The position numbers and the translations under genes are program-made. This document shows, piece after piece, positions 1 through 8,573 of a stretch of 64,000 nt of DNA (positions within the stretch are counted from its first letter, which is position 1; each line of letters opens with the position of its first letter). Origin of the DNA: Halioglobus maricola (lineage in GTDB: Bacteria > Pseudomonadota > Gammaproteobacteria > Pseudomonadales > Halieaceae); contig NZ_CP036422.1 of NCBI RefSeq assembly GCF_009388985.1, positions 3,300,501 through 3,364,500 on the forward strand, written 5' to 3'. A model generated the notes under the pieces. The model saw only the letters and a program-made list of their open reading frames with translations, made no database searches and was not told the DNA's origin.

Positions 1-1
1 A

Positions 2-280
2 AACCGACCGGAGGCGGAGGCTGCTGTTGAAGCCGTGATGGCGTCTCAGCCCAGCAAGGTGTGGAAGGAACGGCTTGATAAGGCAGGTATCCCCTACGGT
101 GATGTCAACACGATGGCAGATGTCATCAAACATCCGCAGGCGATGGCTCGCGATATGTTTGTCGATACCAGTTCCGAGTTCGGGCCACTTCCCATTGTAC
201 GTTTTCCGCTCGCTCCCGCAGACAAGGAACGCCATTTGCCAGCCTTGGGTGAACACACTGGGCAGGTGCTAAAGGATTAG
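2..280 (+). CDS. CaiB/BaiF family III CoA-transferase, C-terminal part
   Basis: Only the last 92 codons lie in the window; the reading frame is open to the left edge. The visible part carries the family's C-terminal signature: GIPYGDVNTMADV, HPQAMARDMF, a PLP stretch and a closing GEHTGQVL. Family III enzymes move CoA between acyl-CoA and a free acid, usually to activate a substrate for breakdown. It is followed at 57 bp by a hydrolase and an FAH-family gene on the same strand, so it is likely the first step of the same catabolic operon. The substrate cannot be told from this fragment. Confidence 0.85.
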   Translation, partial: NRPEAEAAVEAVMASQPSKVWKERLDKAGIPYGDVNTMADVIKHPQAMARDMFVDTSSEFGPLPIVRFPLAPADKERHLPALGEHTGQVLKD

Positions 281-337
281 TAGCCCTAATCAGGCTATCT
301 ATAACGAATGAAATGAAGGATAAGGAAAAGCCTATCT

Positions 338-1186
338 ATGAGAACTGAATTTCAGGTCGGAGCAGTACATGGTTACGAATATGCAACCGCAGGAGACGCC
401 CCCTACAGTCTTCTTATCGCCCACGGAATAGGCGGTCACGGCGGCACCTACGACGTATTTTGCGAGCCTTTGTCTGCACGAGGGGTTCATGTTGTATCCA
501 TGGATCTTCCTGGGCACGGTTTGGCGCGGTGCAGAGATGGCGAGCGAGGCAACTTTCGTTTTTCTGATTGGCTGGAAGATATTGATGTGGCAGCCCAAGC
601 TATGGTTGAAAAATTTGGCAAGCCTGTTTACGTGTTGGGCTCAAGTCAGGGAAGTGCTGCTGCCTTCCATTCACTTGCGTTCTCAGACGCTGTGACGGGC
701 GCAGTGTGCATGAATATTATTTTGACCGAGGTAGAACAAAAAGAAGGTGATCCGCAATTTGAAAATTTTTCGATGATGCGCAGCAAAGATATGATCGAGT
801 ATGCCGAGAATGTCGGCGATAGCGAGCGCGTTGATCTGTCAACAGCAATAGATTGGAATAAGAACTACTCGGCGGATGACCCCGATATTCTGGCCAAAAA
901 ACAAGAAGATGACTTGCGTACCTGGAGCTATGGCATCGCCAGCATGATGAGCTACGCGAATTATCAGGCTCAGATTCCCGCAGCAGAAAATGCCAAGCCA
1001 GTCTTGTTAAGTTATGGCTCCGAGGATCCGTTCACCTCCTCTCGCTACATGGAAGCGTGTTTCAAAGCGATTGGTGGGCCGAAAGAGATGGCTGTCATTG
1101 ATGGAGGCTCACATCAGTTGATGCTGTATCACACAGACGAGTACATTGAGATCATCGACAGCTGGATTCGATCGCAGGAGGCGTAG
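338..1186 (+). CDS. alpha/beta hydrolase
   Basis: 282 residues with a complete alpha/beta-hydrolase layout. HGIGGHGG near residue 29 is the oxyanion-hole region, the nucleophile elbow is GSSQG (residues 101-105, Ser103), and a C-terminal GSEDPF and GGSHQL supply the likely Asp and His. There is no signal peptide, so it is cytoplasmic. An AAGGA-type ribosome site precedes the ATG. It is followed after 4 bp by the FAH-family gene; this hydrolase plus FAH pairing is common in ring-cleavage pathways, where a C-C bond or ester is hydrolysed. The exact substrate is unknown. Monoacylglycerol-lipase-like activity is an alternative. Confidence 0.85.
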   Translation: MRTEFQVGAVHGYEYATAGDAPYSLLIAHGIGGHGGTYDVFCEPLSARGVHVVSMDLPGHGLARCRDGERGNFRFSDWLEDIDVAAQAMVEKFGKPVYVLGSSQGSAAAFHSLAFSDAVTGAVCMNIILTEVEQKEGDPQFENFSMMRSKDMIEYAENVGDSERVDLSTAIDWNKNYSADDPDILAKKQEDDLRTWSYGIASMMSYANYQAQIPAAENAKPVLLSYGSEDPFTSSRYMEACFKAIGGPKEMAVIDGGSHQLMLYHTDEYIEIIDSWIRSQEA

Positions 1187-1190
1187 TGAT

Positions 1191-2024
1191 ATGAAGCTGG
1201 TACGAATCGGCCAGCCCGGTGCGGAGCGTGCGGGCATTATTGACGAGGCGGGAAGCGCTCGAGACTTAAGCTCGATTGTCGGTGACATTGACGGAACGGT
1301 ATTCGCCTCATCGGTTATGGCTGAGTTGAAAGCGCTGGATCTCAGCGCGTTGCCGGTACTACCAGATGGCAGGTTTGGCCCCTGTATCACCGGGGTAGGA
1401 AAGATCATCTGCGTGGGGTTGAACTACTATGATCACGCGACAGAGTCAGGCTTCGAGGCGCCAAAAGAACCCGTATTGTTCATGAAAGCCTCAAGCTCGC
1501 TCTGTGGCGCCTATGACACTGTGGAAATGCCGGTAGGTGGTGAGAAGCTGGACTATGAGGTGGAACTGGGCGTGGTCATCGGCGCTACCGCCAAGAACGT
1601 ATCAATCGAAGACGCCGCTGACTGCGTGGGTGGCTATTGTATTTTCAATGATGTGTCTGAGCGAGCCTTTCAACTGGAAGGTACTGGGCAGTGGTTGAAG
1701 GGTAAGAGCTGCGATACCTTTGGCCCTTGCGGCCCCTGGCTGGTTACTCCCGATGAAATCGAAGACATCGCTAACCTCGACTTAACGCTAAAGGTAAACG
1801 ATGAGGTTCGCCAAAAAGCGAACACTCGCGATATGCTGTTTGGGGTGCCCGAATTGATTTCCTACATCAGCCGCTTCATGACCTTGCAGCCGGGTGATCT
1901 GATCGCCAGTGGTACGCCTTCCGGCGTTGCGATGGGTATGAATCCTTCTCGATATCTCAAGCCTGGAGATGCTATGGAATTAACCATAGATAGCCTCGGT
2001 CGGCAGCGTCAGGTCGTGACATAA
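1191..2024 (+). CDS. fumarylacetoacetate hydrolase (FAH) family protein
   Basis: 277 residues from the ATG at 1191, chosen because GGAGG sits just upstream and the longer frame would run into the previous gene. The fold is shown by ICVGLNYYDHA (residues 73-83), the metal ligands Glu123 and Glu125 in DYEVELG with Asp154 in FNDVSER, and the C-terminal SGTPSGVAMG. Family members hydrolyse or isomerise fumarylacetoacetate, fumarylpyruvate or hydroxy-diene dioates with Mg2+ or Mn2+. It is translationally coupled to the hydrolase upstream. I infer it acts late in the same degradation route. Which reaction is catalysed cannot be decided from sequence alone. Confidence 0.88.
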   Translation: MKLVRIGQPGAERAGIIDEAGSARDLSSIVGDIDGTVFASSVMAELKALDLSALPVLPDGRFGPCITGVGKIICVGLNYYDHATESGFEAPKEPVLFMKASSSLCGAYDTVEMPVGGEKLDYEVELGVVIGATAKNVSIEDAADCVGGYCIFNDVSERAFQLEGTGQWLKGKSCDTFGPCGPWLVTPDEIEDIANLDLTLKVNDEVRQKANTRDMLFGVPELISYISRFMTLQPGDLIASGTPSGVAMGMNPSRYLKPGDAMELTIDSLGRQRQVVT

Positions 2025-2032
2025 ATACTGCG

Positions 2033-3253
2033 TCAACTGCTACTTGCTCTCAAACTGCCAGAAAGCGTTCCGATCAGCACTGACGCTATAAACACTCCCA
2101 CCGCGACTGGAATCAGAACAGGGCCAAAGCTCCCATATTTGTCATACGTGGAGCCAAACAGTACAGGACCGAATGCAGAGCCTATATAAAGTAGCGCCAT
2201 AATAGAGCCAAATATTTTTGCATAATGCTCTGAGCCAAAAATGCGGTGTATCAAGTAGGACAACACATCAAACTCTACACCTGTGCCAAAACCAGCAAGC
2301 GCTATGGCCAGTAAGGTTATTGATACACTCAGGTCCGGTTGAGACAGAAGTATGAAGGCGATAGACAGCGACATAATCAAGGTTGAGCCAACGATACCCG
2401 GGTTGTACTTATCCAACATATAACCCCCGATAATACGCCCGATAACAACTGAAACCCCAAAAGTCGTTCCGGCTGTTACCACCAGCGCTGCATCTGCTCC
2501 ACCACTCGCCAGAATGACTTCCATATTGGTGATCAAACCCGCTACTGCAAAGCCAATAGGTATGTAAGCAATGGCGATTGCCCAGAAGCGCCAGTCTTTA
2601 AAAGGCTTCTTTACCGGCACGTGAGGCGCGACCACAGTTCCATCTTCGTCTACGCGAACCGCCTTTACAATTCTGCTGGTGGGTTCCTTAAACCACGCGA
2701 TAACCAGGGGAAAAACCACAACAAGGGGGATTATCCCCAGCACCACATAGGCACCGCGCCAACCAAGCTCAGCTATCAGTCCGGCGGTAGTCGGCTTTAG
2801 AATCGCTCCTCCCAACCCGGTACCAAGCAGTGTCAAACCGAGCGCAAGTCCGAGCCGGCGATCAAACCAGGAGGTGACCATCTTGGTCCAGGTGAGCGGC
2901 AAACTGCCAACAAATGCCAGCGCTGTAAGCACAGCCAGCATATAGTAGAAAACTATATTTTGAGACAGGAATGCGTGTAGAGCAATGCATAGAGACGTGA
3001 GAATGATCGAGAAAAGTGTCAGCCGACGAACGCCATACTTGTCGGATAGATAGCCCGCTAGAGGAAGGGCCAGAACGACGGTACCAATCGAGAATAGTGA
3101 GCCCAACTGAATAGATCCGTGAGACCAGCCAAACTCCTGAGAAAGCTGGGGTGCCAGCGCACCGATGGTGTAAAGCAAGATATTTGAGCCATTGAATGCC
3201 ACACCCAGCATTGCCACTAACACTATCTTCCAACCCAGCTTGAACTCATTCAT
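2033..3253 (-). CDS. MFS transporter
   Basis: About 406 residues from the ATG at 3253; an upstream in-frame ATG at 3358 would add 35 hydrophilic residues and is less likely. Twelve hydrophobic segments and the MFS loop 2-3 motif GYLSDKYGVRR mark it as a major facilitator. FGWSHGSIQLG after the first helix resembles the oxalate/formate antiporter and monocarboxylate carrier group. It is convergent with the FAH gene (8 bp apart) and divergent from the membrane protein at 3451. The divergent region holds one copy of the TGCACTAATGCA-type palindrome. Probable role: uptake of the compound, or an acidic intermediate, handled by this cluster. Confidence 0.85.
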   Translation of the reverse strand: MNEFKLGWKIVLVAMLGVAFNGSNILLYTIGALAPQLSQEFGWSHGSIQLGSLFSIGTVVLALPLAGYLSDKYGVRRLTLFSIILTSLCIALHAFLSQNIVFYYMLAVLTALAFVGSLPLTWTKMVTSWFDRRLGLALGLTLLGTGLGGAILKPTTAGLIAELGWRGAYVVLGIIPLVVVFPLVIAWFKEPTSRIVKAVRVDEDGTVVAPHVPVKKPFKDWRFWAIAIAYIPIGFAVAGLITNMEVILASGGADAALVVTAGTTFGVSVVIGRIIGGYMLDKYNPGIVGSTLIMSLSIAFILLSQPDLSVSITLLAIALAGFGTGVEFDVLSYLIHRIFGSEHYAKIFGSIMALLYIGSAFGPVLFGSTYDKYGSFGPVLIPVAVGVFIASVLIGTLSGSLRASSS

Positions 3254-3353
3254 AAACAGCGACCACTTCCTCTTATTATTAGATAACAGCCCTACACTTC
3301 CATACCCCGTTCCTCTAACACTACTAGTCGCACGAGCGTCAGAAACACTATAA

Positions 3354-3365
3354 TACACTAATGCA
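3354..3365. promoter_or_regulatory. TGCACTARTGCA-type operator, site A
   Basis: The 12 bases TACACTAATGCA match the palindrome found at four other places in this block in 11 of 12 positions. TATAAT at 3349-3354 overlaps its left edge on the plus strand. It lies between the divergent MFS gene (start 3253) and the membrane protein gene (start 3451), so one bound regulator could control both. The binding protein is not proven; the TetR at 15972-16652 is the nearest candidate. Confidence 0.55.
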
Positions 3366-3450
3366 TATATGGATTGATTGCCTGATCAGTAATAAAAGTG
3401 ACACCCGATATAGCACAGCCATCGCAAGCGAAGAGCAAAGGAGTTAGAAA

Positions 3451-4110
3451 ATGTTAGCCGGTCATTTCGCTGTGGGTTATGCGCTGAAGGCAGTAGAAAA
3501 AACAGTCCCGTTATGGGTCTTATTGGTCGCTGTTCAGTTTGTCGATATTTTTGCACAAATATTCATTTTTTTGGGTTTGGAGCGCATGTTCATCCCTGAA
3601 AATGCCACAAAGATAACCGACATTGTTATCTTTAACCCTTACACTCACAGCCTCATCAGCGTACCCTTTTGGAGCTTGCTGTTTGTCGCCATTTTCGCAT
3701 TGTTCCGCCCAGTCAACTTACGCATTGCTGCAGTTCTGATCATCGCCGTTGCCTCACATTGGATACTGGATTTTGTAGTTCATGTCCCCGACCTGCCACT
3801 TAGCTTCAGTCCCGAAGAAAAGTTTGGCCTGGGCCTATGGAACTATCCACTGTTATCCGCTGCTCTTGAAACAGTGCTGCTACTGGCTGGCATTGCCCTC
3901 TGCCTCAAGGTTGTCGAATTCGGAGGATTGATAAACAAACTTCTTTTCTGGCTGCTGTGTACCCTACTTCTTCTTTTGGCGCTTTTCGGCTCTCACACTC
4001 AGCCACCAAGTACTATTGGCGAAGCTGTTGTTAAAGGTTTGATGCTGTACACCATCGTGCCTGCATTTGCATACTTCAGTGAAAAACGCATCCGCAAAAA
4101 CAGTGTTTGA
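3451..4110 (+). CDS. conserved multi-pass membrane protein, YdjM/DUF457-like
   Basis: 219 residues with a good GGAG ribosome site. It starts MLAGHFAVGYALKA and has about six hydrophobic segments with SHWILDFVVHVPDLPL near the middle. Histidine and aspartate placed near membrane ends (GHFAVGY, NPYTHSL, SHWILDF) are typical of the YdjM-like membrane-bound putative metal-dependent hydrolases. No function is established for this subfamily. It shares a divergent, operator-bearing promoter region with the MFS gene, so it probably belongs to the same regulon. The family call is moderate; a small permease is the alternative. Confidence 0.6.
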   Translation: MLAGHFAVGYALKAVEKTVPLWVLLVAVQFVDIFAQIFIFLGLERMFIPENATKITDIVIFNPYTHSLISVPFWSLLFVAIFALFRPVNLRIAAVLIIAVASHWILDFVVHVPDLPLSFSPEEKFGLGLWNYPLLSAALETVLLLAGIALCLKVVEFGGLINKLLFWLLCTLLLLLALFGSHTQPPSTIGEAVVKGLMLYTIVPAFAYFSEKRIRKNSV

Positions 4111-4134
4111 ATAGCGGCATCTCGACCATAGCCC

Positions 4135-4794
4135 TCAATCGCAGTAGGGAGATTCCGAAGCCGCTTCTCTCAAAAGGTTTTTGAATACCTCTACTGGCTG
4201 CCCACCAGATGCCACGTTCTTGCCACTAATGAAAAAAGTGGGTACTGAGTGAATACCCATTGACGCACTCCTCTGTTGTTCTTTTCTGACTTGATCTGAA
4301 TACGCGTCGGAAGTAAGTACTTTCGCGGCCTCTGTGCTGTCAAGGCCTACTGCGCGAACAATACTCAACACTGTCGCCTGATCGTACAGAGGCATACACT
4401 CTGAAAAGTGCGCCTGAAAAAAAGCAATACTTAACGAATGCTGTTTGCCCTGCTCTTTGGCCCAGGCTAACAATCGGTGCAAGTCAAAACTATTAAAAAT
4501 ACGGGACTCATCCGAAAAACTAAATTCAAACCCAACCTCTCGTCCTTTAGCAGCAATCATATTGCGCTGCTGCACAAATTGTTCGACTGGAATACTCGGA
4601 TACTTTTCAGTCAAATGCTTGATGAAATTTTTCCCTTCTTTTTCATAGTGCGGGTTGATTTCAAAAGGCAGCCAGTTGATATCGGCCTCTATGTCCGGGG
4701 CAAGATCAGCCATGGCAATCTCCAGGCCTTTATAACCAATAATGCACCAGGGGCACATCACATCTGAAACAATATCAATGGATAATTTTTTCAC
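4135..4794 (-). CDS. DsbA family (FrnE-like) thiol oxidoreductase
   Basis: 219 residues, GTG start at 4794; no in-frame ATG lies before the active site. A CPWC motif (Cys14-Cys17) follows the first strand, as in the FrnE branch of the DsbA family, and VPTFFISGKNVASGGQ near residue 185 is the cis-proline and C-terminal signature. There is no signal peptide, so unlike DsbA it works in the cytoplasm. Relatives include 2-hydroxychromene-2-carboxylate isomerase, a glutathione-dependent naphthalene enzyme, but that group lacks the CxxC seen here. It sits among catabolic genes, so a redox or isomerase role there is possible but unproven. Confidence 0.82.
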   Translation of the reverse strand: MKKLSIDIVSDVMCPWCIIGYKGLEIAMADLAPDIEADINWLPFEINPHYEKEGKNFIKHLTEKYPSIPVEQFVQQRNMIAAKGREVGFEFSFSDESRIFNSFDLHRLLAWAKEQGKQHSLSIAFFQAHFSECMPLYDQATVLSIVRAVGLDSTEAAKVLTSDAYSDQVRKEQQRSASMGIHSVPTFFISGKNVASGGQPVEVFKNLLREAASESPYCD

Positions 4795-4859
4795 CTAAGA
4801 ACCTACTATTTGATCACTATATACGACTGAACTCGGCCAATACTGCTCGCGAGTTGATA

Positions 4860-5345
4860 CTAGGAATCCATAATTGACTGGAAAAAGCCCGCATAAAGAG
4901 CAGATAAATCAGGACTTAGTGGATCAGGTCCCAGCTCTTTAAACCAGGTCACCACCTTCGATTTGAACCTCCAGCGCCCGTCGACATCTCGCACAATATC
5001 ATCCGTATACTGGCCACTACCGCGAATCCTCCAGCCTTTTTCACCAAGCTCAATAACCATAAGCTGCGTGGTTGCCAGCGCGAAATCACCATCCACATTG
5101 ATTACGGAATTCATTTGCAGGTGGCGGGTGCCACTAAGTGGTGGTGCTTCGGATTCTGCCGACAATGCGGCTTCCATTAACTGCAGAATTTTGGTTCGCG
5201 GAGTCAGTGTCACGCCACAGTCGGTAAACGAGCCATCCTCAACAAAGTGGTCAGCGTAACGTTGAGGGTCCCGCGGAAATGTGTCCACAACCTGACCATA
5301 ACTGGCAATGAGGTTCCTGATTTCGTCAATGTCATTCATTTTCAT
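4860..5345 (-). CDS. NTF2-like/SnoaL-type protein
   Basis: 161 residues. The N-terminal helix IDEIRNLIASYGQVVD, then YADHFVEDGSFTDCG, a central GTRHLQMNSVIN and the late strand WRIRGSGQYTDDIVRDVDGRWRFKSK match the NTF2-like fold of the scytalone dehydratase, steroid isomerase and dioxygenase beta-subunit group. Such proteins act as isomerases, dehydratases or small-molecule-binding partners. The ATG at 5345 is followed two codons later by another; either could be used. It lies between the DsbA-like gene and the permease gene on the same strand. A role on a cyclic ketone would fit, but no catalytic residue can be assigned. Confidence 0.7.
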   Translation of the reverse strand: MKMNDIDEIRNLIASYGQVVDTFPRDPQRYADHFVEDGSFTDCGVTLTPRTKILQLMEAALSAESEAPPLSGTRHLQMNSVINVDGDFALATTQLMVIELGEKGWRIRGSGQYTDDIVRDVDGRWRFKSKVVTWFKELGPDPLSPDLSALYAGFFQSIMDS

Positions 5346-5402
5346 ATCACTTTTATGGACGATGCGTTTCGTCTATTTCCAAAGAACAAAAATATTGAAC
5401 AG

Positions 5403-6122
5403 CTAAAAACTTCCATGAATCGCACTGACAGCAAGTGCAGACAATAGAAGCTTGATAACCCACACGTGTCTGGTCATATCAACCCTACGCCGGATGAGCG
5501 TGCCACAATATGAGCCCATAACTGCAGCAGCACTCATGCAAGCAATTGAGGGTGCGTAGTCGATAAACTCGAAGCCGACCGCATAGAATATGATGAGCTT
5601 CAGCAGATGGTCTGTGGTTACAAGAACCCCAATGGTAGACACAACTTGATGGTGATTCGTCAGTGTTCTCAGTAGTGCTGGCAACTGAAGTGAGCCGGTA
5701 GCGCCGACAATCAGACTTAGGCCAGCTTGGATCGCACCAAGAATCTGAAATGACTCGATTCTGGCCATAAGCGCTGAAAAGCTTGAACTCCATAGACTAA
5801 TCAGAATATATGCCCCGATAATAGCGGGGGTCATTGTAAGATCCAGGTCACGCAGCAGCAGATATGCCGCCGTTATTCCAATACAGGCGCCGATCAAGTG
5901 GTCACGGACAATTGCCCAGTGAATTGATCTCCAACTGAATACTGCCAGGCTGGAATTACTGATCAACTGTACAGCGCTATGTACCGGAATTATCGCCGAG
6001 ACAGGCAAAATATTTGGGAGTGTCGCCACCAGGATCATACCCCCACCAAACCCAAATACAGCCGCAATAGTCGAAGTACTTAACGTTATTACAGAAAGTA
6101 TAGCGATATCGTCAAAAACCAT
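5403..6122 (-). CDS. TauE/SafE (TSUP) family membrane permease
   Basis: 239 residues with about eight hydrophobic segments. The N-terminal FGFGGGMI and the internal repeat-like GATGSLQLPALL correspond to the two glycine-rich half-repeats of the TauE/SafE family, whose members export or import sulfite, sulfonates or organic acids. It is divergent from the MFS gene at 6239, across a region with a perfect TGCACTAGTGCA palindrome. Likely regulon member. Substrate unknown; an organic anion from the pathway is as likely as a sulfur compound. Confidence 0.8.
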   Translation of the reverse strand: MVFDDIAILSVITLSTSTIAAVFGFGGGMILVATLPNILPVSAIIPVHSAVQLISNSSLAVFSWRSIHWAIVRDHLIGACIGITAAYLLLRDLDLTMTPAIIGAYILISLWSSSFSALMARIESFQILGAIQAGLSLIVGATGSLQLPALLRTLTNHHQVVSTIGVLVTTDHLLKLIIFYAVGFEFIDYAPSIACMSAAAVMGSYCGTLIRRRVDMTRHVWVIKLLLSALAVSAIHGSF

Positions 6123-6174
6123 GGAGACGGGTCTTTTCCTATAAAACTTAGTAAGCAGTGCTGGAGGGATAAAC

Positions 6175-6203
6175 TTGACAGCTATAATGCACTAGTGCAC
6201 TGT
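6175..6203 (+). promoter_or_regulatory. candidate promoter of the MFS gene with embedded operator
   Basis: TTGACA at 6175-6180 is a perfect -35 hexamer. With a 17-base spacer the -10 would be 6198-6203, which is a poor match. A TATAAT lies at 6183-6188 but is too close to serve this -35. The same TTGACAGC-then-operator arrangement recurs at 14890, which supports the -35. The spacer contains operator site B, so binding there should block RNA polymerase. Confidence 0.45.
6188..6199. promoter_or_regulatory. TGCACTAGTGCA operator, site B
   Basis: A perfect 12-bp palindrome, TGCACTAGTGCA, between the divergent TauE/SafE-like gene and the MFS gene. It overlaps the promoter region of both. It is the most symmetric of the five copies in the window and defines the consensus. 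Confidence 0.65.
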
Positions 6204-6238
6204 AGCTGTCTAGCTCCTGTAGTGCGGCTAAATAAGTT

Positions 6239-7567
6239 GTGCATAGCGCTGCAGAAAACAAAAAAGATACTTACTGCGGCTCACCAGCCACGTCCGCTCG
6301 GTCTGATAATTCGATGAAAAGCGAATCTCTGATTAGCTCCAATGAGACTGAACTCAAGCGCCCCTCATTACTGGTGATAGCGTGTGCACTTGGAATGTGT
6401 GTCAGTGTCGCGCCTCTCTATTTGACGTCTTTTTCGATATTTTTGTTACCTATTTCAGAGGAATTTGCTTGGAGCCGGGGACAGATGTCCGCGCTCTTCG
6501 CCGCCACCGCGTTTTCGATTGGCATAGCATCACCACTAGTTGGCCTGCTAATGAAGCGTCTTGGTATCCGTCGAGTCTTGCTAATAGGCGTCTTTTCGTT
6601 GTCAGCGTGTATTCTTGTCATATCACGCTTGCCTGGTAGCTTTCCTTTCTATCTCTTCATCACGACTCTTGTGGGTTTCGCCGGTGCCGCCACAAATACG
6701 TTCGTTTACGTCAGTATTTTGCCTCAATGGTTCACCGGTCGATTGGGCATGATGATGGGGATAGCAATGACCGGCATAGGCATAGGTCAGACCATTATGC
6801 CCGTACTCTCGCAGTTTTTGATCGAAAGCCTTGGCTGGCGAAACGCATATGCTTGTCTTGCATTACTTCCCATGTTGATCGCGTTGCCTTGTATTGTATT
6901 TCTCATCAAGGAAAAGCCTGCTCCTGCCATCCAAGACAAGTCCCAGCTTGAGCGGGAGCTCAGCCTTCGAAACATACTGACCTCCATGCCGTTCTTACTG
7001 CTAGGATTCAGCTTTCTCATAATCGCGGTTGTGGCGAGTGGCGTAGGCCTTCATACCGTACCCATTCTTATCGATCGTGGTCTCACACCGATGCAAGCAG
7101 CATCTATAGCAGCAGCCAGTGGCATCGCTGTCTTTGTCGGTCGTCTTGGTGCGGGCGTACTACTTGACTATCTTGGCGCGCGCATTGTGGGCGCAGGGAT
7201 TTTTGCAGCAGCAACGTTGGCGCCATTATTGCTCACAAGCTACGCGCCCGAAATCTTGCTGTTTCTGGTTCCTGTACTCCTGGGGCTTGCGCTGGGAGCG
7301 GAGGGTGATCTTATGCCGTTTTCGGTCCGCAAGAGATTTGGTCTGGATAATTACAGTGTCATCTACAGCTGGTTATTCCTGATGTTTAATGCCGGGATCA
7401 TGCTAGGCCCTTTGGTGATGGGCCTCTACTACGATTACGCCGCGGACTATAACGGCATACTTTTCGCCATCAGTGGGATGGTTTTCGTCTCGTATCCCCT
7501 ATTTTGGGCTGCAATTGGTGGGCCTGAATCGGAACTTCCGGCGGAGCCCGTTACCAGAACAATATGA
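6239..7567 (+). CDS. MFS transporter
   Basis: Up to 442 residues from GTG 6239. An ATG at 6314 would give 417 residues and a more usual short N-terminus; neither start has a clear ribosome site. Twelve hydrophobic segments are visible, with FAWSRGQMSALFAA and the loop motif GLLMKRLGIRR. YFDY-like substitutions near the C-terminus resemble the monocarboxylate carrier type. It is a paralogue-like partner of the MFS gene at 2033 but is not a recent copy. The divergent promoter carries operator site B. Probably brings in the inducer or substrate of the block. Confidence 0.84.
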   Translation: MHSAAENKKDTYCGSPATSARSDNSMKSESLISSNETELKRPSLLVIACALGMCVSVAPLYLTSFSIFLLPISEEFAWSRGQMSALFAATAFSIGIASPLVGLLMKRLGIRRVLLIGVFSLSACILVISRLPGSFPFYLFITTLVGFAGAATNTFVYVSILPQWFTGRLGMMMGIAMTGIGIGQTIMPVLSQFLIESLGWRNAYACLALLPMLIALPCIVFLIKEKPAPAIQDKSQLERELSLRNILTSMPFLLLGFSFLIIAVVASGVGLHTVPILIDRGLTPMQAASIAAASGIAVFVGRLGAGVLLDYLGARIVGAGIFAAATLAPLLLTSYAPEILLFLVPVLLGLALGAEGDLMPFSVRKRFGLDNYSVIYSWLFLMFNAGIMLGPLVMGLYYDYAADYNGILFAISGMVFVSYPLFWAAIGGPESELPAEPVTRTI

Positions 7568-7635
7568 CTTCAAAATTCTGACATAAGCTCACTCTACTGG
7601 TGTCAGTAATCCTCAAATCGCTACGATATATCTCA

Positions 7636-8514
7636 TTACTCATTTTCCTTGGATCGAGCAATTAGCATTGATGACAACAGAATAACAAACCCCATCGTGA
7701 AGATCGTGATTAGCCCCATGCTGCTGTTGATATGATCCGTCTGCCAAGCGATGCCATTAGCATCGAATACTGTTGTATTTTCTTGTTTGTCGAGCGCCCT
7801 TAGCCCCTGATTCAGCGCCACCGAAGAATATGCGAGAACCACCGGATACCAATAGGACGGGAGAATCACCTTCGCACTTCGTAGGGCTGCGTCACTTTTC
7901 TCTCCCCTCGCAATAAACAGGGCAAACAGTTGAAATATTGTATAAACACACAGCAGCCAACCCATAAAATTGACAAATGGGACGCCAAAATAGTCTCCAC
8001 CGTCTTCCCATGTCCAAAAGTTGTAAACAGTTGATGATTTGGGATCCATGACCACATCCCACATAACCATAACGAAACTGGCAACAACAGGGACCAAAAT
8101 CCGCTCAGCTCCCCGGAGCCTCCGCCCCCAGGTCCCCAACAACACCTGGCCGATCATCCAGGAAAGGTAACCCATTCCAATGTAGGCTGGCGCTATTACC
8201 AGAGGAACATGGAAAAGCTTAGCGCCAAATTCATCGGTATAGGAATAATTTCCGAACGGAAACCCAGTCATAACACTCATGTTTTCATAGCCGTTACTGA
8301 CAACAAAGCCAATCGCCAGGAATGCAAAGACCTCTATACCTGAATATATTCGCAGTCCATGGAGAATCATAAAGGAAGACAGCAGCAACACCATCCCAGG
8401 CGCGTTCAGTATCGGGGGTAGCAAATGAAAAACCATCAGAACTGAATGGATGACTAAGGCCCACCCCAGTATCCACAGTATTTTTCCTGATCGTAATTCA
8501 GATTGTGACTGCAT
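7636..8514 (-). CDS. DUF422 carotenoid-biosynthesis-type membrane protein (CruF-like)
   Basis: 292 residues, eight or so hydrophobic segments, ATG preceded by GGAGAG. The family is clear from GFPFGNYSYTD, VPLVIAPAYIGMGYLSW, the WDVVMDPKSS stretch and GGDYFGVPFVNFMGW. Known members (CruF, bisanhydrobacterioruberin hydratase) add water to the terminal double bond of acyclic carotenoids. No other carotenoid gene is present in the window. It follows the flavoprotein gene on the same strand with a 59-bp gap. I infer that it may hydrate a double bond in an isoprenoid-like substrate of the catabolic block. An unrelated membrane role remains possible. Confidence 0.8.
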   Translation of the reverse strand: MQSQSELRSGKILWILGWALVIHSVLMVFHLLPPILNAPGMVLLLSSFMILHGLRIYSGIEVFAFLAIGFVVSNGYENMSVMTGFPFGNYSYTDEFGAKLFHVPLVIAPAYIGMGYLSWMIGQVLLGTWGRRLRGAERILVPVVASFVMVMWDVVMDPKSSTVYNFWTWEDGGDYFGVPFVNFMGWLLCVYTIFQLFALFIARGEKSDAALRSAKVILPSYWYPVVLAYSSVALNQGLRALDKQENTTVFDANGIAWQTDHINSSMGLITIFTMGFVILLSSMLIARSKENE

Positions 8515-8573
8515 TTAAAACTCTCCAAGCACTACACTGCTAATTTAAATAGTGAAAAGCTGGCTACTTCTCT

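Noticed and set aside
6183-6188. TATAAT as the -10 partner of TTGACA at 6175
   Set aside because: Only two bases separate them; the hexamer instead overlaps the operator.
7577-7605. CTGACA/TGTCAG inverted repeat after the MFS gene
   Set aside because: Only six pairs with a 17-base loop and no T-run; too weak for a terminator.
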